From a virus: DNA of 25,778 nt. The stretch lies in the IMG/VR virus record IMGVR_UViG_3300045051_000485, positions 1-25,778 of that record; one strand, 5' to 3'. The notes below the pieces were generated by a model. The model did not search any database and was not told where the DNA came from. It was given only the letters and a program-made list of their open reading frames with translations. Both the position numbers and the translations under genes were made by a program. This document shows, one piece after another, positions 6,134 to 13,774 of this stretch; within the stretch, counting starts at the first letter, position 1, and every line of letters starts with the position of its first letter.

Positions 6134-6913
6134 CTATTGCACCATAGCGAGCATCACAATGTCATGCGTGCCGTTCGTGCCGACCGTGCGCTGCGCGGTG
6201 ATCGCGCCGCCGGCCGTGACCGCGATTGTAATCGTATCATTGTTCACATAGGTCATGTTGTTGGCTAGCAACACTGAATTGACCGGGTACGTAATAATGC
6301 CCGCGCCGCCGGTGTTGTTGCGATCGAAGATGATAAACGTCGCTTGCCGGGAGACCGTGCCGGCAGCAAATATTGTTTGAATACTCGTGACTGCTGCGAC
6401 TGAGCCAAACACCATGCCGGCCGTCGTCACGCCCCCCGCGGCCGCAACATGCAGCTTTCCGGCCGGCGCGGCCGTGCCAATGCCGACGTTCACCCCGCGC
6501 AGCACCATGACATCCTGAAACGTCTCGGCCGCGCTCATGGTCTGCAAGACCAGCTGCGTATCTGCGAACGTCGCCGCCGCAAACGATCCCAGAATACGCG
6601 CCGCCGATCGCACCGTCGCGCCAGTGTCAGCAGCGCGAAACCGCAACCCAGCGCTGCGCACCCCACCCGTACTGCCATTCTCGATCGCCGCCTCGGCCCC
6701 GATCGCGCCGGTTCTGGTCGCCGTCGAGTCAGTGGCGAACACATGCGCCTGATAGCCTGGCGCCGCGGCTGAGCCGATCATGAGCGCATCTTCGATCGCG
6801 ACCGCGCCGGCCTGCCCTTTCAGGTACTTCAAATTATCGCGTACATGAAGATTCATCTTCGACGCGAGTACCACTTCACTGACGCTCCAGGTTGCTGGCG
6901 CTGTCCAGGCCAT
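6134..6913 (-). CDS. Tail-fibre-like protein
   Basis: 259 aa. The N-terminus carries a short helix pattern (VVLASKMNLHVRDNLKYLK) seen at the start of many phage fibre or structural proteins that attach to a tail tip. The body is Ala/Thr/Gly-rich beta structure. Around residues 145-160 it has NVGIGTAAPAGKLHV, a motif common in phage fibres and peptidase-processed adhesins. The C-terminal domain (about 170-259) looks like a beta-rich head. It would bind the host surface. It follows the hub-like gene by one nucleotide. No intramolecular chaperone motif is visible. Confidence 0.7.
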   Translation of the reverse strand: MAWTAPATWSVSEVVLASKMNLHVRDNLKYLKGQAGAVAIEDALMIGSAAAPGYQAHVFATDSTATRTGAIGAEAAIENGSTGGVRSAGLRFRAADTGATVRSAARILGSFAAATFADTQLVLQTMSAAETFQDVMVLRGVNVGIGTAAPAGKLHVAAAGGVTTAGMVFGSVAAVTSIQTIFAAGTVSRQATFIIFDRNNTGGAGIITYPVNSVLLANNMTYVNNDTITIAVTAGGAITAQRTVGTNGTHDIVMLAMVQ

Positions 6914-6914
6914 C

Positions 6915-8123
6915 TTAGTATCCTAACTTCGTCGTGCTGTCCAGCACGCTATAGGTTGTGCTATCCAGCACCCAGAAGCTACTGCCGGCCAGCGCATCAG
7001 CCGACGATAATCCAAACGTCGTCTGCCAGTACGTCCCATCCTCTGTCGCCGTCACTTCGTGCGCGATCGCTTCAATGTAGCAATCGGCCGTAATCAGAAA
7101 CGGCGTCGGCAGCAGCGGCGGCGGCCGCTGCTGAACCGTGATACGGTCTGAGATCGCGCGGCCGAGCATATGGGGCCAGAGCGCATCGGCCATGTTGCCG
7201 TCCAGCACGAGGCTGGTATAGCGAAAGATCGGGTTGGCGTACACGCCGACAAGATATTGCGCCAGACTGAGCGCTTCCGTATCGCTCAGCATCGGCAGCG
7301 TGCGGGTTAACGTGCGCGTAAAGTATTGAGCCTGCGATGTCGCATCGGTCGCTACCTGCTCCGTGCCGCCCGTCCGAGTCACGCGCGCCTCGTTCCAGAT
7401 TTGCGTATCGTCATACGCGCTTGCGGCTTTCAGCCATGGCAGCGCGGCCGATGGATCGTCGTCAAATGTGGCATCACTGGTCAGGCTATTCGTCTGGCGG
7501 TAGTAGCGATCCTGAAACGTCGCCTTGCCATCGGCGCCCATGAAAAACAGCCCGCTTTCGACATCCGCCACATTCTGAAAGTGCTGTAAGGCCTGCGTAT
7601 TGACGAACGTGCCGGACTGAATCTGGCTACTGGCGCTGGCCAGTGTCCGATCGGCGGCCGGCCAGCCGATGTTGGTTAACCATGTGTCGATCGACCAATT
7701 GCAAAATTCATTGGCATACGCGCCGTTCAGCTTGACTGATGCGAAAAACGTGAACGCATCCACGCATTGGATCGTGGTCGTTGCGTCCAGGCCGCCCGGC
7801 CAATCTGGCGGCCAGTTCGTGACATGCCCGACGAACAGATCGTAGACAACCGCGCTATACGTCGCGCGGATGCGTATTTTCTTCATCGGCACGATGTTCG
7901 GGTAGAACGCGCTGCCGGCGTACAGCGGCGCAAACGACCGATCGCTATTGTCCAGTACGACTGTCGCCGATCCGGCTTCCATGCGGCCGAGCGCGTCGGC
8001 CCGCCCGCGCCGCGTGCTGAAGCTGATCACATAGCTGGTGATGTCAGTCCAGCTATTACTGGCCAGCGCGGTGAGTGGCCCGTTGGTAAAGTCTATGGCG
8101 ATCGATAGCGTCGGCCATGCCAT
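6915..8123 (-). CDS. Distal tail or baseplate hub-like protein
   Basis: 402 aa, ATG 8123 overlapping the methyltransferase stop (TAATG). The N-terminal 130 residues follow the pattern of phage minor tail proteins that form the hub: an early DITSYV segment, ATVVLDNSDRSFAP, then a P..IRIRA strand and LFVGHV. The middle (150-300) is mixed alpha/beta. The last 20 residues contain two LDSTT units. In long-tailed phages such proteins join the tube to fibres. Gene order, after the tape measure and before the fibre, agrees. Nucleotide identity of the exact hub class is not determinable here. Confidence 0.7.
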   Translation of the reverse strand: MAWPTLSIAIDFTNGPLTALASNSWTDITSYVISFSTRRGRADALGRMEAGSATVVLDNSDRSFAPLYAGSAFYPNIVPMKKIRIRATYSAVVYDLFVGHVTNWPPDWPGGLDATTTIQCVDAFTFFASVKLNGAYANEFCNWSIDTWLTNIGWPAADRTLASASSQIQSGTFVNTQALQHFQNVADVESGLFFMGADGKATFQDRYYRQTNSLTSDATFDDDPSAALPWLKAASAYDDTQIWNEARVTRTGGTEQVATDATSQAQYFTRTLTRTLPMLSDTEALSLAQYLVGVYANPIFRYTSLVLDGNMADALWPHMLGRAISDRITVQQRPPPLLPTPFLITADCYIEAIAHEVTATEDGTYWQTTFGLSSADALAGSSFWVLDSTTYSVLDSTTKLGY

Positions 8124-8887
8124 TAGACTACCGCCGCTTGCATATGCCGGAGCGGCGCGTAGGCGGTGGCAATGCGCTCCTCTGCAATGGCGAAGTAGCC
8201 CGCGTCCTGCTCAATGCCGACGAAGCGCCGGCCCAGGTTGCCGCAGGCGTGGCCCGTCGTGCCGCTGCCCATCGTGAAGTCCAGAACGCAATCGCCTTCG
8301 TTTGTGTACGTGCGGATGAGGTACTCAAGCAGGGCGACGGGCTTTTGGGTGGGGTGCAATCCGGTTTGATTATTAAACTTTTGCACTGACGAAGGAACGC
8401 GCATCTCGGCTATTTCAGTTCTGACTTGCGGTGTCATTTTTCCGTAATTCTCAGACGCGCCGTAATCGCGGCGTGGGTATCGAATACGCTCCAATCCGCT
8501 GCCTTTTCGTGCCTCCATCTGCCGATTGAATGTCCACTTGCCGCGCGAAAACACAAGAATGCTTTCATGCTCTCGCATCGGTTCACGAACGCAGTTCGCA
8601 AAGTTCGTGCCCTTTGGCTTGTTCCATATCCATTCGTGTCGAAACCACTGCGGATTACTCATCACCAGCGCGCTCGTGAACGGCTGCGAACCGAACAGCA
8701 CGCACGCCCCGCGCGGCTTTAGCACGCGCTTGATGCCCGCCCACATCGGCGCAAACGGGATGACGCTGTCCCATTTGCACGCGGTTGTCCCATAGGGCGG
8801 ATCGCAGATCACCGCGTCCACGCTCTGCGGCGCAAGCGTTGGCAACACATCGAGACAATCGGCGTTGTACAGCGTGTAGTCGCTCAT
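8123..8887 (-). CDS. DNA (adenine-N6 or cytosine-N4) methyltransferase, beta class
   Basis: 254 aa. Motif IV DPPY is at residues 29-32, followed by ACKWD; HPTQKP is at 178-183 and the SAM-binding motif I DFTMGSGTTG at 203-212. The order IV before I defines the beta class. The enzyme transfers methyl from S-adenosylmethionine to an amino group in its target site; target sequence cannot be read from the protein. No restriction enzyme gene is adjacent, so it is an orphan, probably protecting phage DNA from host restriction or altering regulation. Oddly it lies inside the tail module, coupled by ATGA to the tape measure and TAATG to the hub gene, so it would be made late. Confidence 0.93.
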   Translation of the reverse strand: MSDYTLYNADCLDVLPTLAPQSVDAVICDPPYGTTACKWDSVIPFAPMWAGIKRVLKPRGACVLFGSQPFTSALVMSNPQWFRHEWIWNKPKGTNFANCVREPMREHESILVFSRGKWTFNRQMEARKGSGLERIRYPRRDYGASENYGKMTPQVRTEIAEMRVPSSVQKFNNQTGLHPTQKPVALLEYLIRTYTNEGDCVLDFTMGSGTTGHACGNLGRRFVGIEQDAGYFAIAEERIATAYAPLRHMQAAVV

Positions 8888-10272
8888 GGCGTAACGTTCG
8901 GGCTAAAGATGCTGACATTGCGCGCCCCGAGCTGGTTCAGCCCGTTGCGGATCGCGACGATCAGATCCTGTTCTGTTTTGACCGATCCCATCACCGTCAC
9001 GTTAACGGTTACGCCCCCGCCGCCATTTTGCCCCCCTGCAAGGGGCGGCAAGGTCGGCACGCTGCCGCCGGTCGGTTGCACGGCGTCGACCGCGCCGCCG
9101 GCGCTCTCGGCCGCCGCGCCGATGTCGCTGAACCAATTCGCTAAGGGCGGCGGGCTATGGCCTTGCAACCAGGAGGGGATCGCGATGCTGCTGATGCTGC
9201 TGCTGATCTTGTTAAACCAGTTGTAGGCGTCGGTTACAGCCGTCGTGACCGCTTCCCAGCCGCGCACGATCGGATCAATGTACCCCGTCTTAAAGTCGCT
9301 CAGCGCCTGTTTCATGGTATTCCATGCCGTTACCACGCGATCGATCCCGCGCGGCAGATCCTCCGACAGCGCCCGGCCGAGTTCTGCAATGATCGGCCCG
9401 AGTATCGGCGCCAGAAAATTGTACAGATCGGTCAATGCCGGAATAAGCGTATCCGTGACGAACGTCGCCGCCACCTCGATCCCGCGCGCGAAACGCTCTG
9501 CGAATTCGCCGATCGCCGCTTGCACCTCGGGGCTATTCAGCCATGCGCCAAACTTGTCCAGCACGGGTAACAACTTCGATCCCATCGTCTCGAAGGCCTC
9601 GCCTAGTCCGGCTTTAAATTGCGTCATGCCGCCGGCGGCCTTTGCGGCGGCTTCAGCCTGCCCGCCATAGGTCTTATTCAGCGCATCCACCAGCACGGTT
9701 TGGGCGCCGGCCGCGTCCCCGGTCGCTTTCATCTGCTCCAATACCGCCTTTTGCGTATCGGTCAGCATGACCCCTTGCTTTTGCAGATCAGAGACGGCGT
9801 TAAAGGGATCTTGCAGCGCCAGTCCTAATTTTTTGGCGGCGTCGGCGGGCGCCGTGCCAAGCGTTTGCGCCATGTCCAGTGAGAGTTGTGTCACGTCTTG
9901 CAGCGGCACTTTAATCTCTTTGAACTTGAGTAGCACATTCTCAGCGCCCTGGATCGTATCATCGCCGAACAGGCTCTTTCCGGCAGCATCAGACATGGCG
10001 GATGACAGATCGGCGACTTGCTGCGCCGTGACGCCGGCCGCGTTGCCGGTGTTTTTCAAGATCGTTTCAGTCTCGGCCATGAGACGGCGCGACTCTTGCG
10101 CGTCTGCTACGCCGCCGGCTAAGGCCGCGCCGAACGCCACGACGCCGGCTAAGGCCGCCCCGCCCGCAACCATGCCGACATTCCCGAGGCCGCTGGAAAG
10201 CGACGATAGCCCGCTAGAAGCTTCGTCCTTCATCGTCACGAGTAATTCAAGCGCGGCCTGACTCATGCCCAT
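8884..10272 (-). CDS. Tape measure protein
   Basis: 462 aa; ATG 10272 (or 10266, two codons later). It is the long helical, Ala/Gly-rich protein that follows the tail chaperone in siphoviruses and sets tail length. Residues about 29-55 are a hydrophobic Gly/Ala segment that could cross the host membrane; another lies near 285-300 (LAPILGPIIAELG). Residues 60-250 show the repeated helical pattern of tape measures. The C-terminus is Gly-rich, then a compact beta/alpha end. At about 1.5 angstrom per residue the tail would be near 70 nm. No peptidase or lysozyme domain is seen. Its start overlaps the frameshifted chaperone frame. Confidence 0.9.
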   Translation of the reverse strand: MGMSQAALELLVTMKDEASSGLSSLSSGLGNVGMVAGGAALAGVVAFGAALAGGVADAQESRRLMAETETILKNTGNAAGVTAQQVADLSSAMSDAAGKSLFGDDTIQGAENVLLKFKEIKVPLQDVTQLSLDMAQTLGTAPADAAKKLGLALQDPFNAVSDLQKQGVMLTDTQKAVLEQMKATGDAAGAQTVLVDALNKTYGGQAEAAAKAAGGMTQFKAGLGEAFETMGSKLLPVLDKFGAWLNSPEVQAAIGEFAERFARGIEVAATFVTDTLIPALTDLYNFLAPILGPIIAELGRALSEDLPRGIDRVVTAWNTMKQALSDFKTGYIDPIVRGWEAVTTAVTDAYNWFNKISSSISSIAIPSWLQGHSPPPLANWFSDIGAAAESAGGAVDAVQPTGGSVPTLPPLAGGQNGGGGVTVNVTVMGSVKTEQDLIVAIRNGLNQLGARNVSIFSPNVTP

Positions 10273-10486
10273 TGCGTATCTCGATGTCTTGCTCGGCCAG
10301 CATGCGTGCTAGTAACTCTTCAACAAAGTCGGGATCTAATCTTCCGACTTGCTCGGGCGTCCATCCATAGCGTGTCGCAAAAGTGATCTCGGCGTCCCAG
10401 TCGCCAACTGGTGGCTGAGGCTTGGTTGGTCGCTTCCGATCGAGCCGGCCGCGCCACTTTTCCCGAAGGTGCTGCCGGCGGGTAAT
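10247..10486 (-). CDS. Tail assembly chaperone, -1 frameshift extension (T part)
   Basis: This frame has no useful start of its own. Entered by a -1 slip at the CCCAAAA site (10492-10486), it gives 79 codons ending at TGA 10249-10247 and would make a fusion of about 201 aa with the first 122 residues of the upstream gene. The translated segment reads DWDAEITFATRYGWTPEQVG and DPDFVEELLARMLAEQ, an amphipathic helical end typical of lambda GT-like proteins. The T part is thought to bind tail tube subunits while G coats the tape measure. It overlaps the tape measure start by 26 nt, as in lambda. Confidence 0.85.
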   Translation of the reverse strand: MTRRQHLREKWRGRLDRKRPTKPQPPVGDWDAEITFATRYGWTPEQVGRLDPDFVEELLARMLAEQDIEIRNGHESGRA

Positions 10487-10851
10487 TTTGGGTTGGGGCT
10501 GTCCGGGCGCTTATTCCGGCGCGCAATTTCGTCCAGCACTAACACGATATGCGGCTCAGTCGGATCGAGCGCGCGGATGTTCGCTACCGTGCATGGCACG
10601 CTTGCCAGATCCGGCCCTTCCCACCGCACGATGTTATGAATCAGCAGCGCGAGTTGATTCTCTCCTAAGCGCATTTCGACGGTTTTGTTATCCGCCCCCA
10701 TGGTCACCAGCTCGCTTTTAACCTTGGCGTCGGTCGCCACGTCCATCTTGCTTTTAATGTAAATCACGTTCGGCGGCGTCTCGCTGATCACATCGGCCGG
10801 ATCGAATTCGTACACGGGTACGGGCGGGTCGGTCACGAAATAGCGGCTCAT
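10336..10851 (-). CDS. Tail assembly chaperone, zero-frame product (G-like)
   Basis: 171 aa, ATG 10851 overlapping the major tail stop (ATGA). Its position between major tail protein and tape measure is that of lambda gpG. The first 115 residues look folded (VYEFDPADVI, a beta region, then LALLIHNIVRWEG and HIVLVLDEIARRNK helix). After residue 122, where the slippery site lies, the zero-frame sequence turns low-complexity (Ser, Gly, Pro), as expected for the part that overlaps the real coding frame of the extension. Both products, G and the G-T fusion, are normally needed in a fixed ratio for tail assembly. Confidence 0.88.
   Translation of the reverse strand: MSRYFVTDPPVPVYEFDPADVISETPPNVIYIKSKMDVATDAKVKSELVTMGADNKTVEMRLGENQLALLIHNIVRWEGPDLASVPCTVANIRALDPTEPHIVLVLDEIARRNKRPDSPNPKLPAGSTFGKSGAAGSIGSDQPSLSHQLATGTPRSLLRHAMDGRPSKSED
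10486..10492 (-). promoter_or_regulatory. -1 programmed ribosomal frameshift site CCCAAAA
   Basis: On the minus strand the heptamer C CCA AAA is exactly in phase with the zero frame, matching the X XXY YYZ rule for -1 slippage. Seven nucleotides downstream, GCCGGC (10474-10479) can pair with GCCGGC (10444-10449) as a stimulatory stem. The -1 frame is open from here to 10247 and encodes the chaperone C-terminus. Confidence 0.82.
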
Positions 10852-11873
10852 AGCGTTGTCCTGGTATTCTGCGCCGACATCACGAAGCCGGCGCCGGCCG
10901 TGCTGTCATACTGCGCCGTGACCGTGTAGCGCATCGTGATATTCGTATCTTCGACGCTGCCCCATTCGAAGGCGTCCAGCGGCCCGTAGATGTCCAGCTG
11001 AATATAGCTGTAATAGTCCGGCGTGACACTCTCGATCAATGCGCCGTTCAGCCGGATTCGCATCTTGACGATCGTATCCGCTTCGTAGGTTAAGTATTCT
11101 TTCCCGACGCCGATCGACGCGGTATTTAATTCGACTTCGATCGTCGCTTCTGCGGCGCGCGGCTTGCGGCCGGTGGTCGTAAAGTTCAGCCCGCCGGCCG
11201 GCCCGTTGGCGTAATTCTTGTAGGTCACGCCGGTCGGGATCGTCCAGTCGGTTTTGATAAATCGCCCTGTCACTTCCGTCGTGCCGATCGCGCTACTCGT
11301 ATCGATCCACAGCTGCATAGCGCCGGGCATGAGCAGATCGCCCGGAATGGCGGCCGGAAAGACCGGCGCAGAGACGCGCGTCGGAAAGCGGCCCATGCCC
11401 TTCATGGCCCATGTCGCGCCGTCCTCGCTGGTGGCGTCGGCGCTGACGGTCAATTCGTCGCCCATGCAATAGGCCGCTTGCCATATTTGCACATTGGGAT
11501 CGCCGGCGTACAGTGTCGCCGCTTTGATGTCATCAGATGTCAGGGTTGGGAGAAACGTCCAGAGGCGCGTTAAGACGCCGTTGGTCGGCGTGCTTGGCGA
11601 CGTAACCGCCTTCATAAACATGTTAAAGACGATCGGCGCATAGTTCGGATCGGCTAAACTATCCGGTATTTCCCAATCACAGCCCGTCCGGACGGTCTTC
11701 GATCGGTAATACTGCTCTAAGGTGCCGCGCGCCTCTTCCGGCCGGTACTTGGTACGAAACGGCGTAATCACGCCGGCGTACGGCAGCAGATGGGTTGGGG
11801 GCGTGACGGCCGTGCCGCGCGTGCTTTCCAGCGCGAGACCAAACACGGATAGGGGGATCTCAGCTCCGGCCAT
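10848..11873 (-). CDS. Major tail (tube) protein
   Basis: 341 aa. It has the layout of siphovirus tube proteins: an N-terminal FGLALESTRGTAVTPP stretch, then long beta-rich sections with hydrophobic/polar alternation. The AGDPNVQIWQAAYCMGDELTVSADAT region and repeated T-rich strands are typical. It would polymerise into the non-contractile tail tube. It lies between the tail terminator genes and the chaperone, as expected. Its AAAGGAG site overlaps the stop of the 59-aa gene upstream. Single-domain tube proteins are usually 150-350 aa, so the size is normal to large. Confidence 0.85.
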   Translation of the reverse strand: MAGAEIPLSVFGLALESTRGTAVTPPTHLLPYAGVITPFRTKYRPEEARGTLEQYYRSKTVRTGCDWEIPDSLADPNYAPIVFNMFMKAVTSPSTPTNGVLTRLWTFLPTLTSDDIKAATLYAGDPNVQIWQAAYCMGDELTVSADATSEDGATWAMKGMGRFPTRVSAPVFPAAIPGDLLMPGAMQLWIDTSSAIGTTEVTGRFIKTDWTIPTGVTYKNYANGPAGGLNFTTTGRKPRAAEATIEVELNTASIGVGKEYLTYEADTIVKMRIRLNGALIESVTPDYYSYIQLDIYGPLDAFEWGSVEDTNITMRYTVTAQYDSTAGAGFVMSAQNTRTTL

Positions 11874-11876
11874 GTC

Positions 11877-12056
11877 CTACTCCTTTGGCGCTTTCAGCGG
11901 CGTCTTACGGTACATCGGGTGCGCGTCGATCGACGCTTTCAGCCAATCCGGATAGGCGTCGTACTCGGCCTGGCTGATGTCGCGCAGCGGCGCGCCCGGC
12001 AGCAGCCCGTTTTCAGGATTCTTACTCGCATCGTAATACCGCGCTACTTCATCCAT
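11877..12056 (-). CDS. 59-aa acidic-aromatic hypothetical protein
   Basis: ATG 12056 lies 8 nt inside the end of the previous gene and the TAG at 11879-11877 sits just before the next ATG; the sequence before that stop (AAAGGAG) is also the ribosome-binding site of the major tail gene. The peptide (DEVARYYDAS, ISQAEYDAYPDWLKASI) is rich in Tyr, Asp and Pro and could form one helical hairpin. The tight overlaps support translation. Genes of this size before the tube gene are common in HK97-like phages; function unknown. Confidence 0.65.
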   Translation of the reverse strand: MDEVARYYDASKNPENGLLPGAPLRDISQAEYDAYPDWLKASIDAHPMYRKTPLKAPKE

Positions 12057-12477
12057 CGCTCTGCCTCTTGTCTATCACGTCAACGCTGTAATCCACCACG
12101 CGGTACAGGATGCCGCCGATCGTCGCAAACCCGCTTACGCCGCTGGCGCAGTACGCCATGCCGCTGTCCACGCGGCCCCCCAGCTTCGGATCGGCGTCAA
12201 TGCTGTCGGGGATCGCGTCCAGCAAGGTGATCAGCTGCATTTCAGCATTCGTATTCTCAACCCATCGGATAACCAGGCGGCAGGCAAAGACATGGTGCAT
12301 GCCGGTCATGTTGCGCGCCGGCGGGCTATTCCGGAGCGGGCGCGTGAACTCTTGGTATGCTCCATAAATGGCCGGCAGATCGAGATCGCCCGTCGGTTCG
12401 CCGAGCGTGATGCCGCGCAGTCCGTCGATCGTGCGAAACGCCGCTGCTAAGCCCTGCCATGCGGTGAGGGCGCTCAC
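12049..12477 (-). CDS. Tail terminator / head-tail joining protein (putative)
   Basis: 142 aa. Gene order (after the gp10-like tail completion gene, before the tube gene) is that of the tail terminator, which caps the tube and joins it to the head. The sequence fits an alpha/beta fold: an initial helix (LTAWQGLAAAFRTI), strands near HHVFACRLVIRWVEN, a helix (MQLITLLDAIPDSID) and a C-terminal strand pair (ILYRVVDYSVDVID). Family assignment is by context and pattern, not by a diagnostic motif. Confidence 0.7.
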   Translation of the reverse strand: MSALTAWQGLAAAFRTIDGLRGITLGEPTGDLDLPAIYGAYQEFTRPLRNSPPARNMTGMHHVFACRLVIRWVENTNAEMQLITLLDAIPDSIDADPKLGGRVDSGMAYCASGVSGFATIGGILYRVVDYSVDVIDKRQSDG

Positions 12478-12827
12478 TTTGCGATGCCTTGAAAGTACAG
12501 ATCGCCGGCCTCGCTCAGCAGCTGCTGAATATCCGGCGCGGCCTCTTCGATGCCCTGAGCAAAGAACGGCACGCGCGCGTGGACGAACGGCGCGTAGACG
12601 ATATTCGATCCGATCCAGCCCCGCAGCCCTCCGGCCTCGACTCGCGTCGTCTCCGACCGTCGTAATGTGCCGGTACGAACGGGCGTGAGCGGCTGGCTGG
12701 CGCGCAAGGCTAACAGGGTCGCTTTTTGCATGAGCGGTTCAAGCGTCTCACTGAACGGGTGCGCGGTCATGCGCCGCGTAATGTCCTCGGGCGTCGTGCC
12801 CGTCCAGCGTATCTGCGGCTCGCTCAT
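12474..12827 (-). CDS. HK97 gp10-like tail completion protein
   Basis: 117 aa, overlapping both neighbours by ATGA. The TPVRTGTLRRSETTRVE segment (about residues 48-64) followed by IGSNIVYAPFVHAR is the hallmark of the gp10/minor-tail family: a basic RTG.L.RS core and a Y.P..H element. These proteins sit at the head-tail interface. The C-terminus is helical, as usual. The N-terminal helix (SETLEPLMQKATLLAL) also fits. Size matches the family. Confidence 0.85.
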   Translation of the reverse strand: MSEPQIRWTGTTPEDITRRMTAHPFSETLEPLMQKATLLALRASQPLTPVRTGTLRRSETTRVEAGGLRGWIGSNIVYAPFVHARVPFFAQGIEEAAPDIQQLLSEAGDLYFQGIAK

Positions 12828-12913
12828 CGCATGAGACTCCAGAGAAAAGCAAACAGCATCAGAAAAAACAGCAGCCAGATCAGGAACAGCAGCGGCAGCG
12901 GCGGGCGCCTCAT
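12824..12913 (-). CDS. 29-aa single-pass membrane peptide
   Basis: ATG 12913 overlaps the previous stop (ATGA) and its own TGA (12826-12824) overlaps the next ATG. After four charged/Pro residues it is a continuous run of Leu, Phe, Ile and Met, an obvious membrane helix, closing with Trp-Ser-Leu-Met-Arg. The double coupling in a late structural operon supports translation. A role in membrane insertion, lysis timing or head-tail assembly cannot be told apart. The same DNA in the longer frame above 12913 is only a shadow. Confidence 0.6.
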   Translation of the reverse strand: MRRPPLPLLFLIWLLFFLMLFAFLWSLMR

Positions 12914-13494
12914 GGCGCGCTTATCCGGACTAACATCACATGCGTCGGCGCCGTGTTCCCGGCCGTAATGCCGGCCGTGACAAACACGGTTCCCGGCGTC
13001 GGCAGCGCGCCAAAGGTCTGCGTTGCCACGACGATCGTATTCTGTGAGCCGGCCCCGAGCGCGGGCGCGATCCCCCAGCCGCCGCGCGTGCCGTCGCCGC
13101 GCCAGCTGCGAAGCGTGCATGTGCCGTCGGCGTTCAGCGCCGTAATGTAGCGCCCGGGCGCGAGTGTCGCGTTGACCGTGATAGACACGGCGACCGCCGC
13201 CGCGGCGGATACCGTGCCGCCATCCACAACCGGAGCGCCGACGGGTTGCCAATCCGTATCGGCGGCGTAGATACCCATCCGGAGCAGCGTCGCCGTACCC
13301 GTCGCGCTGATCTCTGCTACTAAGGCGTCGATCGTGATTCCAGTGTCGGTTATAAACCCGTTGTACCGGACTTGGTTGGCCACGATCGCCTGCGTGCTGT
13401 TTGATTGCCATTGCGCGCCCGGTATGCCCGGATGCGCCACGCCGCTGGCCTTGAGACGGCCGATCGCGACTCGAGGCGGCGGCGTGAGTTTCAC
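12910..13494 (-). CDS. Beta-rich structural protein, possible decoration or fibre protein
   Basis: 194 aa, GTG 13494 overlapping the previous TAG by one base (TAGTG). The sequence is rich in Thr, Ala, Gly and Val with strand-like alternation, for example TATLLRMGIYAADTDWQPV, then AVSITVNATLAPGRYITAL. Such patterns occur in carbohydrate-binding modules of phage heads and tails. It lies between two head-connector-type genes, so a capsid-side or neck-side surface protein is plausible. There is no catalytic motif. Confidence 0.55.
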   Translation of the reverse strand: MKLTPPPRVAIGRLKASGVAHPGIPGAQWQSNSTQAIVANQVRYNGFITDTGITIDALVAEISATGTATLLRMGIYAADTDWQPVGAPVVDGGTVSAAAAVAVSITVNATLAPGRYITALNADGTCTLRSWRGDGTRGGWGIAPALGAGSQNTIVVATQTFGALPTPGTVFVTAGITAGNTAPTHVMLVRISAP

Positions 13495-13772
13495 TAGACC
13501 ACCTCCAGTATCCGCAGATCGCCCGTACCGCTACTCACGATCCCCCACCATGCATCCGCGGTGCGATCGTCCTCGATCGCCGACCCCGGCGGAAGCGGGA
13601 ATCCATTCGCCGTCGTGACGGTGTTATCTTTGCCGAGATACACCGTTTGCGCGCCGTTGTTGTAGATCAGCGCCCGCTCACGATCGGCGTTGGCGGCCAG
13701 AATCGACGCTGCCGCGTTGGTCGGCGCGGCCGTGCTGAACGTCTTGGTATTCTGACTCTGGGATGTCGGCAT
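13494..13772 (-). CDS. 92-aa beta-barrel-like structural protein
   Basis: It is Thr/Ala-rich at the N-terminus, then shows a strand pattern with NADRERALIYNNGAQTVYLGKDNTVTT and a Gly/Pro loop before strands ending in LRILEVV. Small proteins with this N..R..LI.N....VY.G pattern are frequent in phage head or tail gene clusters, where they can be decoration or fibre-foot proteins. It begins two bases after the connector stop. Exact role unknown. Confidence 0.6.
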   Translation of the reverse strand: MPTSQSQNTKTFSTAAPTNAAASILAANADRERALIYNNGAQTVYLGKDNTVTTANGFPLPPGSAIEDDRTADAWWGIVSSGTGDLRILEVV

Positions 13773-13774
13773 GG

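Noticed and set aside
12824-13411. 195-aa minus-strand frame ending in the membrane peptide
   Set aside because: Most of it overlaps the real 12910-13494 gene in another phase and is very Arg-rich; only the last 29 codons have support.
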